From Pararhodobacter marinus (GTDB lineage Bacteria; Pseudomonadota; Alphaproteobacteria; Rhodobacterales; Rhodobacteraceae): DNA of 64,000 nucleotides. Where the stretch lies: contig NZ_QEYD01000002.1 of NCBI RefSeq assembly GCF_003122215.1, forward strand, positions 248,001 to 312,000, given 5' to 3'. How positions within the stretch are numbered: position 1 is the stretch's first letter; each line of letters begins with the position of its first letter. Position numbers and translations under genes: made by a program. Of the stretch, positions 17,757 to 28,446 are shown one piece after another. A model generated the notes under the pieces. That model was not told where the DNA came from, ran no database searches, and worked only from the letters and a program-made list of their open reading frames with translations.

Positions 17757-18946
17757 TGCTGCGTCGATTGCATCACGAACAGCCCGCGAGCTTCGAGTTC
17801 ACGCCCGCCAATCTGGACTGGGCCAAGGGCCAGATCAGCAAGTATCCCGAGGGGCGTCAGGCCTCGGCGGTGATCCCGCTGTTGTGGCGTGGGCAGGAGC
17901 AGGAAGGCTGGCTCAGCCGTCCGGCCATCGAGTACGTCGCCGACCTGCTGGGCATGGCGCATATCCGCGTGCTGGAAGTCGCGACCTTCTATTTCATGTT
18001 CCAGCTCTCGCCGGTGGGCTCGGTGGCGCATGTTCAGGTTTGCGGCACCACCACCTGCATGATCTGCGGCGCCGAGGACCTGATTTCGGTCTGCCGCGAC
18101 AAGATCGCGCCCGGCGCGCATCAGCTGTCGTCGGATGGCAAGTTCTCGTGGGAAGAGGTCGAATGCCTCGGCTCCTGCGCCAATGCGCCGATGGTGCAGA
18201 TCGGCAAGGATTACTACGAGGATCTGACCGCCGAGAAACTGGGCTGGATCCTTGATGAACTGGCCGCCGGTCGCGTGCCGACGCCGGGCCCGCAGAACGG
18301 GCGTTTCAGCTCGGAAGCCAAGGGCGGTCCCGTGGTGCTGACCGAAGGCGACCGGGTCGAGGAACACAACGCCTCGGTCGCGGCTGCGCTGCATCTGGGC
18401 GACACGATCAAGCGGATCGACGGCACCGAGGTGCCGCTGCTGACGCCATGGCTCGACCGCACCGACAAGCCGGTCTCGAAGCCCAAGGGCAAGCCCGTCT
18501 CGTCGCGTCTGGGCGGCGCTCCGAACGAGGTCAAGACGCCGGTCGAAGACACCCGTGACGTGATCCCCGCCGAGAAGGCCGGTCAGAACCCCGCCCAGCC
18601 CGAAGCTGCGGCGGCGGCGAATGCGGCGTCCGAAGGCGAGGCCCAAACCGAGACCGAACAGACCCGGCCCGCAACGCTTGACGCCCCGCGCGAGGGTGGG
18701 GCGGACGATCTGAAGCGGATCAAGGGGATCGGTCCGAAACTGGAACAGCTCTGCCATTCGATGGGCTTTTACCATTTCGACCAGATCGCCAACTGGACGC
18801 CCGAGGAAATCGCCTGGGTCGACAGCAATCTCGAAGGCTTCAAGGGCCGTGTGACCCGCGACGACTGGGTCGCGCAGGCCCGGCAGCTTGCAGCGGGCGA
18901 GGACACGGAATTCTCCAAGCGCGTCGACAAGGGCGACGTGTACTGA
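17756..18946 (+). CDS. nuoE: NADH-quinone oxidoreductase subunit E with long C-terminal extension
   Basis: 396 residues. The first ~170 are the 24-kDa subunit with the N1a [2Fe-2S] ligands in [10 protein letters not shown] and [10 protein letters not shown]. The rest is an extension: a charged, low-complexity linker (~residues 185-320) and a final domain of about 75 residues beginning [21 protein letters not shown] and ending [11 protein letters not shown]. That domain looks like the helix-hairpin-helix-type module found on several Rhodobacterales proteins (also on the tail of their ribosomal protein L21). Typical NuoE proteins are 160-240 residues, so this one is nearly doubled. AGGAG precedes the ATG. 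The role of the extension is unknown to me. Confidence 0.95.
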   Translation: MLRRLHHEQPASFEFTPANLDWAKGQISKYPEGRQASAVIPLLWRGQEQEGWLSRPAIEYVADLLGMAHIRVLEVATFYFMFQLSPVGSVAHVQVCGTTTCMICGAEDLISVCRDKIAPGAHQLSSDGKFSWEEVECLGSCANAPMVQIGKDYYEDLTAEKLGWILDELAAGRVPTPGPQNGRFSSEAKGGPVVLTEGDRVEEHNASVAAALHLGDTIKRIDGTEVPLLTPWLDRTDKPVSKPKGKPVSSRLGGAPNEVKTPVEDTRDVIPAEKAGQNPAQPEAAAAANAASEGEAQTETEQTRPATLDAPREGGADDLKRIKGIGPKLEQLCHSMGFYHFDQIANWTPEEIAWVDSNLEGFKGRVTRDDWVAQARQLAAGEDTEFSKRVDKGDVY

Positions 18947-18974
18947 CGCAATGAAACGGGACCGACAGGACGCC

Positions 18975-19199
18975 ATGACCCGCAACACGCAACAAGCTCT
19001 GGCCAGACAGGGACGCTTCGCATCGTTCCTGATCGCCGGCACGGGCATTGCATGGCTGCTGGTTCTGGCGCTCGGCGAAGAGCTGGGCTGGTCCCAGCGC
19101 ACGCTCGCCTTTTTCGATCTGGCCGCGATGGCCAGCTTCGCGATGGCGCTGTGGTTGTTATTCGGGGTCTGGCGCGCGCGCCGGAACAACAAGGAATAG
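18975..19199 (+). CDS. Small two-helix membrane protein (DUF5337-like)
   Basis: 74 residues from the ATG at 18975, chosen because AGGA lies just upstream; an ATG at 18951 without Shine-Dalgarno adds eight residues. Two hydrophobic segments (ASFLIAGTGIAWLLVLALG and LAAMASFAMALWLLFGVW) are joined by EELGWSQRT, and the end is the basic RARRNNKE. From memory it resembles the DUF5337 family of small proteins encoded beside nuoF in Rhodobacterales. It is three bases from nuoF. An assembly or accessory role for complex I is a guess from position. Confidence 0.7.
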   Translation: MTRNTQQALARQGRFASFLIAGTGIAWLLVLALGEELGWSQRTLAFFDLAAMASFAMALWLLFGVWRARRNNKE

Positions 19200-19202
19200 G
19201 CG

Positions 19203-20498
19203 ATGCTGAAGGATCAGGACCGGATCTTCACCAATCTCTACGGGATGTACGACCGTTCCCTGAAGGGCGCGATGGCACGCGGCCATTGGGACGGCACGGC
19301 CGACCTCATCGCCAAGGGGCGGGACTGGATCATTCAGGAAATGAAGGATTCCGGGCTGCGTGGCCGGGGCGGCGCGGGTTTCCCGACGGGGCTGAAATGG
19401 TCCTTCATGCCCAAGGAAAGCGATGGCCGTCCGCATTACCTGGTCATCAACGCCGACGAATCCGAACCCGCGACCTGCAAGGACCGCGAGATCATGCGCC
19501 ACGATCCGCACACGCTGATCGAAGGCGCGCTGATCGCCTCGTTCGCGATGGGGGCGCATGCGTCCTATATCTACATCCGGGGCGAGTATATCCGCGAGCG
19601 CGAAGCGCTGCAGGCCGCGATCGACGAAGCCTATGACAAGGGCATGCTGGGCAAGAATGCCGCCGGCTCGGGCTGGGATTTCGACCTGTACCTCGCGCAT
19701 GGCGCCGGCGCCTATATCTGCGGCGAGGAAACCGCGCTGATCGAAAGCCTTGAGGGCAAGAAGGGCATGCCGCGCATGAAGCCGCCCTTCCCGGCGGGCG
19801 CGGGCCTTTACGGCTGCCCCACGACCGTGAACAACGTCGAATCCATCGCCGTCGTGCCCACCATCCTGCGCCGCGGTGCCAGCTGGTTCGCCAGCTTCGG
19901 GCGGCCGAACAATGCGGGCACCAAGCTGATGGGCCTGACGGGCCATGTGAACACGCCCTGCGTGTTCGAAGAGCAGATGTCGCTCACCGTGCGCGAGATC
20001 ATCGAGAAGCATGGCGGCGGCATCCGGGGCGGCTGGGACAACCTGAAAGCCATCATCCCCGGCGGCGCGTCCTGCCCGATCCTGCCCAAGGAAAAGCTGG
20101 AAGACGCGATCTTCGATTTCGACTGGATGCGCGAGAACCAGTCGTCCTTTGGCACCGGTTGCATGATCGTCATGGACAAGTCGGTCGACGTGGTCAAAGC
20201 CGTCTGGCGCCTGTCGGCGTTCTTCAAGCATGAAAGCTGTGGCCAGTGCACGCCGTGCCGTGAAGGCACCGGCTGGATGATGCGCGTCATGGACCGCCTG
20301 GTGAAGGGCGAGGCCGAGGTCGAGGAAATCGACATGCTGCTGTCGGTGACGAAGCAGGTCGAAGGCCACACGATCTGCGCGCTGGGGGATGCCGCCGCCT
20401 GGCCGATCCAGGGTCTGATCCGCCATTTCCGTGACGAGATCGAAGACCGTATCCGTATCCACAAGGGCGGCCGCGTGTCGCTCACCGCCGCCGAGTAA
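19203..20498 (+). CDS. nuoF: NADH-quinone oxidoreductase subunit F
   Basis: 431 residues, the 51-kDa subunit that binds NADH, FMN and the N3 [4Fe-4S] cluster. NADH/FMN loops are [18 protein letters not shown] and [19 protein letters not shown]; the cluster ligands lie in [16 protein letters not shown] plus the later [12 protein letters not shown]. Length and order fit the family. It ends with basic [16 protein letters not shown]. Confidence 0.98.
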   Translation: MLKDQDRIFTNLYGMYDRSLKGAMARGHWDGTADLIAKGRDWIIQEMKDSGLRGRGGAGFPTGLKWSFMPKESDGRPHYLVINADESEPATCKDREIMRHDPHTLIEGALIASFAMGAHASYIYIRGEYIREREALQAAIDEAYDKGMLGKNAAGSGWDFDLYLAHGAGAYICGEETALIESLEGKKGMPRMKPPFPAGAGLYGCPTTVNNVESIAVVPTILRRGASWFASFGRPNNAGTKLMGLTGHVNTPCVFEEQMSLTVREIIEKHGGGIRGGWDNLKAIIPGGASCPILPKEKLEDAIFDFDWMRENQSSFGTGCMIVMDKSVDVVKAVWRLSAFFKHESCGQCTPCREGTGWMMRVMDRLVKGEAEVEEIDMLLSVTKQVEGHTICALGDAAAWPIQGLIRHFRDEIEDRIRIHKGGRVSLTAAE

Positions 20499-20657
20499 CC
20501 CGCGATGCATCTGCAACCCGCCCTTGTCCCGCACGATCCGGCCCGCGCCTGCGCGTCGGCGGATCGCTGCCGCAAGCGCGGGTCTGTGAACGCGTCCCGT
20601 CGGGCGGTCATGCTAGGGTCCGCGCGCGCCGATTGGCGCGTAACCAAAGGACTTCGC

Positions 20658-21086
20658 ATGAAAACCCTGAAAACCGCCCTTGCGGCCACCGCCCTTGCCC
20701 TTGCCACTCCCGCCACCGCGCAGGAGGTCAGCCAGGACGAGGTCAACGCGACCCTCGGGGCCGATCCGCAGCTTTGGGCCGGGCTGTTCCAGCTCGCCAT
20801 GGCGTGGGACATCGACAACAATTGCGACAGCATCGAGCCGCGCCGGATCGCCGCGACGTCGTATATCTTCGGGCTCTACAATCAGGCCCGCGCTTATGGC
20901 TATTCGCGCCGTCAGATCCGCGCCTTCCAGACCGCCGATTCCACCGAGGCGCGCCTGCGTGACGAAGTCGGCGCCTATTACGAGGCCAACGGCGTCGTCG
21001 AAGGCAATGCTGAAACCTATTGCGCCCTCGGGCGCGCCGAGATGGCAGCCGGCTCGCCCGCCGGTCAACTCATGAGAACAAGGTAA
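20658..21086 (+). CDS. Small secreted protein in the nuo operon (DUF5333-like)
   Basis: 142 residues with a signal peptide (MKTLKTALAATALALATPATAQ). The mature part is helical and contains NNCDSIEPRRIAATSYIF, LYNQARAYGYSRRQIRAFQ and, near the end, ETYCALGRAEM, giving one likely disulfide between two cysteines. It resembles, from memory, the DUF5333 proteins coded in nuo operons of Rhodobacterales. AAAGGA is 6 bases before the ATG. The ~160 bases between nuoF and this gene hold nothing else recognised. Role unknown; periplasmic location is inferred. Confidence 0.72.
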   Translation: MKTLKTALAATALALATPATAQEVSQDEVNATLGADPQLWAGLFQLAMAWDIDNNCDSIEPRRIAATSYIFGLYNQARAYGYSRRQIRAFQTADSTEARLRDEVGAYYEANGVVEGNAETYCALGRAEMAAGSPAGQLMRTR

Positions 21087-21089
21087 GCC

Positions 21090-23078
21090 ATGACAGATCT
21101 CCGCAAGATCATCATCGATGGCCGCGAGGTCGAGGTTCATCCCGCGATGACCCTGATCCAGGCATGCGAAGTGGCGGGCATCGAGGTGCCCCGCTTCTGC
21201 TATCACGAGCGTCTGTCGATCGCGGGGAACTGCCGGATGTGTCTGGTCGAGGTCGTGGGCGGCCCGCCCAAACCCGCCGCCTCCTGCGCCATGCAGGTGC
21301 GCGACCTGCGCCCCGGCAAGGACGGCGAGCCGCCGGTCGTCAAGACCAATTCGCCGATGGTCAAGAAGGCGCGCGAAGGGGTGATGGAGTTCCTGCTCAT
21401 CAACCACCCGCTCGATTGCCCGATCTGCGATCAGGGCGGCGAATGCGACCTGCAGGATCAGGCGATGGCTTACGGCGTCGATTTCTCGCGCTACCGCGAG
21501 CCCAAGCGCGCCTCGGAAGATCTGGATCTGGGGCCGCTGGTCGAAACCCACATGACGCGCTGCATCTCCTGCACGCGCTGCGTGCGTTTCACCTCGGAAG
21601 TGGCGGGCATCATGCAGATGGGCCAGACCGGGCGCGGCGAGGATGCCGAGATCACCAGTTATCTCAACGAGACGCTGAACTCGAACCTGCAGGGCAACAT
21701 CATCGACCTGTGCCCGGTCGGCGCGCTTGTGTCGAAGCCCTATGCCTTCACCGCCCGCCCGTGGGAACTGACCAAGACCGAAACCATCGACGTGATGGAC
21801 GCGCTTGGGTCGAACATCCGGGTGGATGTGAAGGGGCGCGAAGTGATGCGCATCCTGCCGCGAAACCATGACGGCGTGAACGAGGAATGGATTTCCGACA
21901 AGACCCGCTTCATCTGGGACGGTCTGAAACGCCAGCGTCTGGACACACCCTATATCCGCGAAAACGGCAAGCTGCGGAAAGCGGGCTGGGGCGAGGCGCT
22001 GACGCTCGCCGCCGAGAAGATGAAGGGCGCGAAGAAGCTGTCGGGCCTGATCGGCGATCTGGTCCCGACCGAAGCGGCCTTCTCGCTGAAAACGCTGGTG
22101 GAATCGCTGGGCGGTTCGGTCGAATGCCGCACCGATGGCTCGCGCGTGCCGGGTGACAACCGCTCGGCCTATGTCGGCAATGCCGCGATCGAGGATATCG
22201 ACACCGCCAAGCACATCCTGCTGATCGGCACCAATCCGCGCGACGAGGCGCCGGTGCTGAACGCCCGCATTCGCCGCGCTTGGACGCATGGTGCCTCCGT
22301 GTCGCTGATCGGCCCGGCGGCGGACCTGACGTATGAATACGAGCATCTCGGCACCGACCGTGCCGCGCTGTCGAACGCCAAGGTCGAAGACGGCACGCTG
22401 GTGATCGTGGGGCAGGGCGCCGTGACCGAGGCCGATGGCCTTGCCGTCCTTGCCGCTGCGCAGGCGCTGTCGGGCAAGATGCTGGTCCTGCACACTGCCG
22501 CCAGCCGCGTGGGCGCGCTGGATGTGGGCGCCGTGACCGAGGGCGGGCTGCTGGCTGCGACCGACGGCGCGGATGTGATCTACAATCTGGGCGCGGACGA
22601 GCTGGACATCGATGCCGGTCCCTTCGTGATCTATCAGGGCAGCCATGGCGACCGGGGCGCGCACCGCGCCGACCTGATCCTGCCGGGTGCGGCCTATACC
22701 GAAGAAAACGGCCTTTTCGTCAATACCGAAGGCCGCCCGCAGCTGGCCCTGCGCGCCGGTTTCGCGCCGGGCGAGGCCAAGGAAAACTGGGCGATCCTGC
22801 GCGCTTTGTCGGCAGAATGCGGTCAGGTCCTGCCATGGGACAGCCTGAACCAGCTGCGCCGCGCCCTGATCGAGGCCGTGCCGCATCTGGAATTCATCGA
22901 CGAGGTGCCCGAGAACGCGTGGCAGCCGCTGCCCAAGGACAGCCTTGGCGACGCGACCTTCCGCCCCGTGGTCAAGGATTTCTACCTGACCAACCCGATC
23001 GCCCGCGCGTCGAGCCTGATGGCCGAACTCAGCGCGGCAGCCGCGGCGCGCAACGCGCCGTCGATGGCGGCGGAGTGA
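21090..23078 (+). CDS. nuoG: NADH-quinone oxidoreductase subunit G
   Basis: 662 residues, the 75-kDa subunit carrying N1b, N4 and N5. N-terminal [2Fe-2S] ligands are in [15 protein letters not shown]; the His-ligated N5 region is [21 protein letters not shown]; a further cluster lies in [11 protein letters not shown] and [15 protein letters not shown]. The C-terminal half is the molybdopterin-oxidoreductase-like fold without cofactor residues. The length is that of the short alphaproteobacterial form. It starts three bases after the preceding gene. Confidence 0.97.
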   Translation: MTDLRKIIIDGREVEVHPAMTLIQACEVAGIEVPRFCYHERLSIAGNCRMCLVEVVGGPPKPAASCAMQVRDLRPGKDGEPPVVKTNSPMVKKAREGVMEFLLINHPLDCPICDQGGECDLQDQAMAYGVDFSRYREPKRASEDLDLGPLVETHMTRCISCTRCVRFTSEVAGIMQMGQTGRGEDAEITSYLNETLNSNLQGNIIDLCPVGALVSKPYAFTARPWELTKTETIDVMDALGSNIRVDVKGREVMRILPRNHDGVNEEWISDKTRFIWDGLKRQRLDTPYIRENGKLRKAGWGEALTLAAEKMKGAKKLSGLIGDLVPTEAAFSLKTLVESLGGSVECRTDGSRVPGDNRSAYVGNAAIEDIDTAKHILLIGTNPRDEAPVLNARIRRAWTHGASVSLIGPAADLTYEYEHLGTDRAALSNAKVEDGTLVIVGQGAVTEADGLAVLAAAQALSGKMLVLHTAASRVGALDVGAVTEGGLLAATDGADVIYNLGADELDIDAGPFVIYQGSHGDRGAHRADLILPGAAYTEENGLFVNTEGRPQLALRAGFAPGEAKENWAILRALSAECGQVLPWDSLNQLRRALIEAVPHLEFIDEVPENAWQPLPKDSLGDATFRPVVKDFYLTNPIARASSLMAELSAAAAARNAPSMAAE

Positions 23079-23081
23079 TGC

Positions 23082-23501
23082 ATGCGCCCGCGCCCCTGGT
23101 CCCTGTTTTCCCTTGCGCTGGCAGGCCCGGCGCTGGCGGGCTGCGTCGCCTCGGCGCCGCAGCCCGAGGAACCGGCCATGGGCGCGCCCGAGAACGCCGT
23201 GTATCGGGGGGTGAATACCTACCTGCTGGAGGGCGATCTGGTGAATTTCGTGGTGACGATGGACAATGCGCGCGGCGCGTCCGACGTCATCGCCTATGCC
23301 CGCTGCGCGGCGGCGCAATATGCGCTGATCCGGGGCATGGGTTTCGCGCGCCATGTGCGCACGACAACAGGAAACGAGGGAACCCTCTGGCAAGCCGACG
23401 CGGTCTATACCGTCTCGCCAGCCTTGCCCCGGGGGTCGCGGACGATCGACGCCGAAGTGACGGTGGCCGATTGCACCGAGCAGGGGATACCGACGGTCTG
23501 A
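23082..23501 (+). CDS. Small lipoprotein in the nuo operon
   Basis: 139 residues with a lipoprotein signal peptide and lipobox LAGC (SLALAGPALAGCVAS), so the mature protein begins at a lipidated cysteine. The mature domain has YRGVNTYLLEGDLVNFVVTM and two more cysteines (YARCAAAQY, VADCTEQG). I do not recognise the family, though similar short lipoproteins occur at this point in nuo clusters of related bacteria. It starts right after nuoG and ends nine bases before nuoH, so it belongs to the operon. Membrane-surface location fits a role next to the complex, which is inference. Confidence 0.7.
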   Translation: MRPRPWSLFSLALAGPALAGCVASAPQPEEPAMGAPENAVYRGVNTYLLEGDLVNFVVTMDNARGASDVIAYARCAAAQYALIRGMGFARHVRTTTGNEGTLWQADAVYTVSPALPRGSRTIDAEVTVADCTEQGIPTV

Positions 23502-23510
23502 GGACGAACC

Positions 23511-24551
23511 ATGGTTGAATTCTTTACAACGAACTATTTCGGGATGTTCCTGCTGATCGTCGGGCAGGTTCTGCTGATCGTCGTGCCGCTTCTGGTGGCG
23601 CTGGCTTTCCTCATGTATGCCGACCGCAAGATCTGGGCGGCGGTGCAGATGCGCAAGGGGCCCAACGTGGTGGGTGCCTTCGGCTTGCTGCAAAGCTTTG
23701 CCGACTTCATCAAGTACATCGTGAAGGAAGTCGTCTTCCCCGCCGGGGCCGACCGCTTCGTCTTCCTGATGGCGCCGATGGTGACGCTGGTCTGCGCGCT
23801 GACCGCCTGGGCGGTGATCCCCTTCGATGACGGCTGGGTTCTGGCCAATATCAACGTGGCGATCCTGTATATCTTCGCGATCTCGTCGCTTGAAGTGTAC
23901 GGCGTGATCATGGGCGGCTGGGCGTCGAACTCGAAATATCCGTTCCTCGGTTCGCTGCGCTCGGCCGCGCAGATGATCAGCTATGAGGTGTCGATCGGCC
24001 TGATCATCATCGGCGTGATCATCTCGACGGGGTCGATGAACCTGACCGCCATCGTCAACGCCCAGCGGGGCGATTACGGGCTGCTGAACTGGTATTTCAT
24101 CCCGCATCTGCCGATGATGTTCCTGTTCCTGATCTCGGCCTTGGCCGAAACCAACCGCCCGCCCTTCGACCTGCCGGAGGCGGAATCGGAGCTGGTGGCG
24201 GGCTACCAGGTCGAATATTCGTCCACGCCCTTCCTGCTGTTCATGATCGGCGAGCTGGTCGCGGTCGTGCTGATGTGCGCGCTGATCTCGCTGCTGTTTT
24301 TCGGCGGCTGGCTGTCGCCCATTCCGGGCCTGCCCGATGGCATCTGGTGGATGGTCATCAAGATGCTGGGCGCGTTCTTCGTCTTCTCGATGGTCAAGGC
24401 CATCGTCCCCCGCTACCGCTATGACCAGCTGATGCGCATCGGCTGGAAAGTGTTCCTGCCGATGTCGCTCGGCTGGGTCGTTCTGGTGGCGTTCCTTGCG
24501 AAATTTGAGGTGCTTGGCGGCTTCTGGGCCCGCTGGGCGATCGGAGGCTGA
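23511..24551 (+). CDS. nuoH: NADH-quinone oxidoreductase subunit H
   Basis: 346 residues with about eight membrane helices, the ND1-type subunit that completes the quinone channel. Characteristic stretches are [53 protein letters not shown] and the acidic loop [20 protein letters not shown]. Length is normal. nuoI follows after three bases. Confidence 0.98.
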   Translation: MVEFFTTNYFGMFLLIVGQVLLIVVPLLVALAFLMYADRKIWAAVQMRKGPNVVGAFGLLQSFADFIKYIVKEVVFPAGADRFVFLMAPMVTLVCALTAWAVIPFDDGWVLANINVAILYIFAISSLEVYGVIMGGWASNSKYPFLGSLRSAAQMISYEVSIGLIIIGVIISTGSMNLTAIVNAQRGDYGLLNWYFIPHLPMMFLFLISALAETNRPPFDLPEAESELVAGYQVEYSSTPFLLFMIGELVAVVLMCALISLLFFGGWLSPIPGLPDGIWWMVIKMLGAFFVFSMVKAIVPRYRYDQLMRIGWKVFLPMSLGWVVLVAFLAKFEVLGGFWARWAIGG

Positions 24552-24554
24552 TCC

Positions 24555-25046
24555 ATGACCGTCGACGTCACCCGTGCCGTCAAATACTTCCTGCTGGTCG
24601 ACTTCTTCAAAGGGTTCGGCATCGGGCTTCGGTATTTCTTCAAGCCGAAAGCCACGCTGAATTACCCGCACGAGAAGGGGCCGCTCAGCCCGCGTTTCCG
24701 CGGTGAACATGCGCTGCGCCGCTACCCCAACGGCGAAGAGCGCTGCATCGCGTGCAAATTGTGCGAGGCGATCTGCCCCGCGCAGGCGATCACCATCGAT
24801 GCCGAACCGCGCGAGGACGGCTCGCGCCGCACGACGCGCTACGACATCGACATGACGAAGTGCATCTATTGCGGCTTCTGCCAGGAAGCCTGCCCGGTCG
24901 ACGCCATCGTCGAAGGGCCGAATTTCGAATTCGCCACCGAAACGCGCGAGGAGCTGTTCTACGACAAGGCCAAGCTTCTGGATAACGGCGACCGCTGGGA
25001 AGCCGAGATCGCCCGCAATCTCGAACTCGACGCGCCCTACCGCTGA
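24555..25046 (+). CDS. nuoI: NADH-quinone oxidoreductase subunit I
   Basis: 163 residues, the TYKY subunit with two [4Fe-4S] clusters (N6a, N6b). Both ligand sets are complete: [12 protein letters not shown] and [12 protein letters not shown]. The N-terminal amphipathic segment [21 protein letters not shown] lies on the membrane. Standard length. A non-nuo gene follows instead of nuoJ. Confidence 0.98.
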   Translation: MTVDVTRAVKYFLLVDFFKGFGIGLRYFFKPKATLNYPHEKGPLSPRFRGEHALRRYPNGEERCIACKLCEAICPAQAITIDAEPREDGSRRTTRYDIDMTKCIYCGFCQEACPVDAIVEGPNFEFATETREELFYDKAKLLDNGDRWEAEIARNLELDAPYR

Positions 25047-25053
25047 GGACCCG

Positions 25054-25464
25054 ATGACCGAAGCCTATACCAAGATGTTCCAGCAGATGATGGAAAGCTC
25101 GCAGGAAATGATGCGGGCCTTCAATCCGGCGCTGGAAACCATGTCGCTGGCGGGCTTCGAGAAGATGATCCCCACCATGTCCAAGGACATGATGGAGATG
25201 TGGTTCGGCAAGACCTTCAACCGCGAAGGGCTCGACGCCAAGACGCGGCTTCTGGTGTCGATCGCCGCGCTGACCGTGCTGGGCGCGCAGGCCGAGCCGC
25301 AATTGAAAATGACCGTGCGCCACGCGCTTGAAGCCGGCGCCACGGAACGCGAGATCGCCGAGGTGATCTGGCAGATGAGCATGTTCGGCGGGTTGCCCGC
25401 CATGCAGAAGGCGCTGGAACTGGCCCAGGGCGTCTTCGCGGAAACCAAGGAGAAGGACGCATGA
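25054..25464 (+). CDS. Carboxymuconolactone decarboxylase-like (AhpD fold) protein in the nuo operon
   Basis: 136 residues. The N-terminal third is Met-rich helical ([18 protein letters not shown]); the rest fits the CMD/AhpD-like alpha fold: [40 protein letters not shown] and [15 protein letters not shown]. It has no cysteine pair, so it cannot do AhpD-type thiol chemistry, and it is closer to the CMD type. It lies between nuoI and nuoJ and overlaps nuoJ by ATGA, so it is made together with complex I. Its substrate is unknown; a redox-protective or assembly role is speculation. Confidence 0.82.
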   Translation: MTEAYTKMFQQMMESSQEMMRAFNPALETMSLAGFEKMIPTMSKDMMEMWFGKTFNREGLDAKTRLLVSIAALTVLGAQAEPQLKMTVRHALEAGATEREIAEVIWQMSMFGGLPAMQKALELAQGVFAETKEKDA

Positions 25465-26075
25465 GCGTTGCCGATTTTGCCTTCTACGCCTTCGCCGTCG
25501 TCGCGGTGATCGCGGGCCTTCTGGTCGTGACGGCCAAGAACCCGGTGCATTCGGTGCTGTGGCTGATCCTGACCTTCCTGTCCTCGGCGGGGCTGTTCGT
25601 GCTGCTGGGCGCCGAATTCCTGGCTATGCTGCTGATGATCGTCTATGTCGGCGCGGTCGCGGTGCTGTTCCTGTTCGTGGTGATGATGCTCGATATCGAC
25701 TTCGCCGAACTGAAGGCCGAGATGACGCGCTACTTCCCGCTCGCCGCTCTGGTCGGGCTGGTGATCCTGATGCAGCTCACGCTTCTGTACGGCGCCTGGT
25801 CCACGGCCGAGGGCGCGCCCGGGCTTCGCCAGGCGGTGACGCCGGATCTGGCGCAGGTCGACAATGCCCGTGCGCTGGGTCTGATCCTGTTCGACCAGTA
25901 TTTCATCCTGTTCCAGCTTTCGGGCCTGATCCTGCTGGTCGCGATGATCGGCGCCATCGTGCTGACGCTGCGCCACCGGGCCGATGTCAAGCGCCAGAAC
26001 GTGCTGCAGCAGATGTGGCGCGACCCGGCCAAGGCGATGGAGCTGAAGGACGTGAAACCGGGGCAGGGGCTTTGA
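25461..26075 (+). CDS. nuoJ: NADH-quinone oxidoreductase subunit J
   Basis: 204 residues with five membrane helices (ND6-type). Recognisable text: [51 protein letters not shown], split across helices 2-3 with the pi-bulge region, and [16 protein letters not shown] before the last helices. Starts in the stop of the preceding gene. Normal length. Confidence 0.97.
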   Translation: MSVADFAFYAFAVVAVIAGLLVVTAKNPVHSVLWLILTFLSSAGLFVLLGAEFLAMLLMIVYVGAVAVLFLFVVMMLDIDFAELKAEMTRYFPLAALVGLVILMQLTLLYGAWSTAEGAPGLRQAVTPDLAQVDNARALGLILFDQYFILFQLSGLILLVAMIGAIVLTLRHRADVKRQNVLQQMWRDPAKAMELKDVKPGQGL

Positions 26076-26152
26076 ACGCCGGCACATGGACAGCCATTGC
26101 GGTGGCGATCATAACGGCGGTGCTGGTCGCCAACGGATATTTTAACGGGTGA
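26072..26152 (+). CDS. Candidate 26-residue single-span membrane peptide between nuoJ and nuoK
   Basis: A TTG at 26072 overlaps the nuoJ stop (TTGA) and has AGGGG two to three bases upstream within nuoJ. The product, 26 residues, reads (M)[16 protein letters not shown] then LVANGYFNG: a single hydrophobic helix of about 18 residues with a short polar end. It fills almost all of the 96-base gap and ends 19 bases before nuoK, whose own GGAGG follows. The size, hydrophobicity and coupled start are those of a small accessory subunit, but no homologue was checked. Confidence 0.45.
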   Translation: MNAGTWTAIAVAIITAVLVANGYFNG

Positions 26153-26171
26153 AAAACCCGGAGGGACGAGA

Positions 26172-26477
26172 ATGGTAGGACTTGAACATTACCTGACGGT
26201 GGCGGCGGCGCTGTTCGTCATCGGGATCTTCGGCATCTTCCTGAACCGGAAGAACGTGATCGTCATCCTGATGTCGATCGAACTGATCCTGCTCAGCGTG
26301 AACATCAACCTTGTGGCCTTTTCCAGCTTTCTGGGCGATCTGGTCGGGCAGGTCTTCACCATGTTCGTCCTGACCGTTGCCGCCGCCGAGGCCGCGATCG
26401 GCCTTGCCATTCTGGTGACCTTCTTCAGAAACCGCGGCACGATCGACGTCGAAGACGTCAACGTGATGAAAGGCTAA
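26172..26477 (+). CDS. nuoK: NADH-quinone oxidoreductase subunit K
   Basis: 101 residues with three membrane helices (ND4L-type). Contains the conserved helix Glu residues in [17 protein letters not shown] and [18 protein letters not shown], which take part in the proton path. GGAGG lies 8 bases before the ATG. Standard length. Confidence 0.97.
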   Translation: MVGLEHYLTVAAALFVIGIFGIFLNRKNVIVILMSIELILLSVNINLVAFSSFLGDLVGQVFTMFVLTVAAAEAAIGLAILVTFFRNRGTIDVEDVNVMKG

Positions 26478-26481
26478 GCGC

Positions 26482-28446
26482 ATGGCGACGACGCTTCTCT
26501 TTGCTCCGCTGGTCGGCGCGATCATCTGCGGCCTGTTCTGGCGCATGATCGGCGAAAAGACCGGCATGGTGATCGCCACGGCGCTGCTGTTCCTGTCGGC
26601 GCTGCTGTCGTGGATCGTCTTCCTGGGCTATGACGGGACCGAGACCTCGATCCATATCCTGCGCTTCATCGATTCCGGCACGCTGGTCGGCGACTGGGCG
26701 ATCCGGCTCGACCGGCTGACGACGGTGATGCTGATCGTCGTGACCACGGTGTCGGCGCTCGTCCATCTCTACAGCTTCGGCTACATGGCGCATGACGAGA
26801 ACTGGACGCATGACGAAGCCTATCGCGCCCGGTTCTTCGCCTATCTGTCGCTCTTCACCTTCGCCATGCTGATGCTGGTGACGGCCGACAACCTTGTGCA
26901 GATCTTCTTCGGCTGGGAGGGCGTGGGCCTCGCCTCGTATCTGCTGATCGGTTTCTACTGGAAAAAGCAATCGGCCTCGGCCGCGGCGATGAAGGCCTTC
27001 ATCGTCAACCGGGTGGGCGATTTCGGCTTCATCATCGGCATCATGATGCTGTATTTCCTCGCCGACTCGATCCAGTTCGACGACATCTTCCACGGTGCCG
27101 AGGCGATGTCGCAGCAAACGATCCACTTCCTGTGGACCGACTGGAACGCGCTGAACGTCGCCTGTTTCTTCCTGTTCATCGGTGCGATGGGGAAATCGGC
27201 GCAGCTGTTCCTGCACACCTGGCTCCCCGACGCGATGGAAGGCCCGACCCCGGTTTCGGCGCTCATTCACGCGGCGACGATGGTGACGGCGGGCGTGTTC
27301 CTCGTGTCGCGCATGTCGCCGCTGATGGAATACGCCGAAACCACGCGGATGTTCATCGTCTTCATCGGCGCTCTGACCGCGTTCTTCGCGGCGACCGTGG
27401 GTCTGGTACAGAATGACATCAAGCGCGTGATCGCCTATTCGACCTGTTCGCAGCTGGGCTACATGTTCGTGGCGGCGGGCGTGGGCGTCTATTCGGTCGC
27501 CATGTTCCACCTGCTGACGCACGCCTTCTTCAAGGCGATGCTGTTCCTCGGCGCCGGTTCGGTCATCCATGGGATGCATCACGAGCAGGACATGCGGAAC
27601 TATGGCGGGCTGCGCCACAAGATGCCCTATACCTTCTGGGCGATGATGATCGGCACGCTGGCCATCACCGGCGTCGGGATCCCGCTTACGCATATCGGTT
27701 TCGCGGGATTCATCTCGAAGGACGCCATCATCGAAAGCGCGTTCGGCGGCGGGGCGGTCTATGCCTTCTGGATCCTGGTGATCGCGGCGGCCATGACCTC
27801 GTTCTATTCGTGGCGGCTGATCTTCCTAACCTTCTTCGGCGCGCCGCGCGGCGATCATCACACGCATGACCATGCGCATGAAAGTCCGTGGGTCATGGTG
27901 ATCCCGCTGGGCGTGCTGGCCCTCGGCGCCGTGTTCGCGGGCATGATCTGGTACGAGCCCTTCTTCGGCTCGCACGAGGCGGTGCACGAATATTTCGGCC
28001 ATTCGATCGCGATGCTGGAAACGAACCACACGATCCACAACGCGCACGAGGCGCCCGTCTGGGTCAAGGTCGCGCCCTTCTTCGCGATGCTGGGCGGTCT
28101 GGCGCTGGCCTTCCTGTTCTATATCGTCAATCCGCGCCTGCCGGGCCGTCTGGCCGAGAACCAGCCGATCCTGTACCGCTTCCTGCTCAACAAGTGGTAT
28201 TTCGACGAGATCTACGACGCCGTCTTCGTGCGTCCGTCGCTGGCCCTCGGCCGCTTCCTGTGGAAGCGCGGCGACGGCAACACGATCGACGGCTTCCTCA
28301 ACGGGGTGTCGATGGGCGTCATGCCGATGCTCAATCGTCTCTATGCCCGTGCCCAGTCCGGCTATGTCTTCCACTACGCCTTCGCCATGGTCATCGGCAT
28401 CGCGGCGCTGGTGACCTACGTCACGCTCTCCGGAGGGGCGCAATAA
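26482..28446 (+). CDS. nuoL: NADH-quinone oxidoreductase subunit L
   Basis: 654 residues with about 14-16 membrane helices, the distal antiporter-like (ND5) subunit with the long lateral helix near its C-terminus. Recognised by [53 protein letters not shown] (conserved Lys and Glu of the proton channel) and [16 protein letters not shown] His-rich loop ([10 protein letters not shown]) lies near residue 455. Its TAA stop overlaps the nuoM start. Confidence 0.97.
   Translation: MATTLLFAPLVGAIICGLFWRMIGEKTGMVIATALLFLSALLSWIVFLGYDGTETSIHILRFIDSGTLVGDWAIRLDRLTTVMLIVVTTVSALVHLYSFGYMAHDENWTHDEAYRARFFAYLSLFTFAMLMLVTADNLVQIFFGWEGVGLASYLLIGFYWKKQSASAAAMKAFIVNRVGDFGFIIGIMMLYFLADSIQFDDIFHGAEAMSQQTIHFLWTDWNALNVACFFLFIGAMGKSAQLFLHTWLPDAMEGPTPVSALIHAATMVTAGVFLVSRMSPLMEYAETTRMFIVFIGALTAFFAATVGLVQNDIKRVIAYSTCSQLGYMFVAAGVGVYSVAMFHLLTHAFFKAMLFLGAGSVIHGMHHEQDMRNYGGLRHKMPYTFWAMMIGTLAITGVGIPLTHIGFAGFISKDAIIESAFGGGAVYAFWILVIAAAMTSFYSWRLIFLTFFGAPRGDHHTHDHAHESPWVMVIPLGVLALGAVFAGMIWYEPFFGSHEAVHEYFGHSIAMLETNHTIHNAHEAPVWVKVAPFFAMLGGLALAFLFYIVNPRLPGRLAENQPILYRFLLNKWYFDEIYDAVFVRPSLALGRFLWKRGDGNTIDGFLNGVSMGVMPMLNRLYARAQSGYVFHYAFAMVIGIAALVTYVTLSGGAQ

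Noticed and set aside
20613-24710. 1365-codon minus-strand frame opposite nuoG-H-I
   Set aside because: Length is impressive, but the sense strand carries conserved complex I subunits; antisense frames without stops are common at this G+C content.
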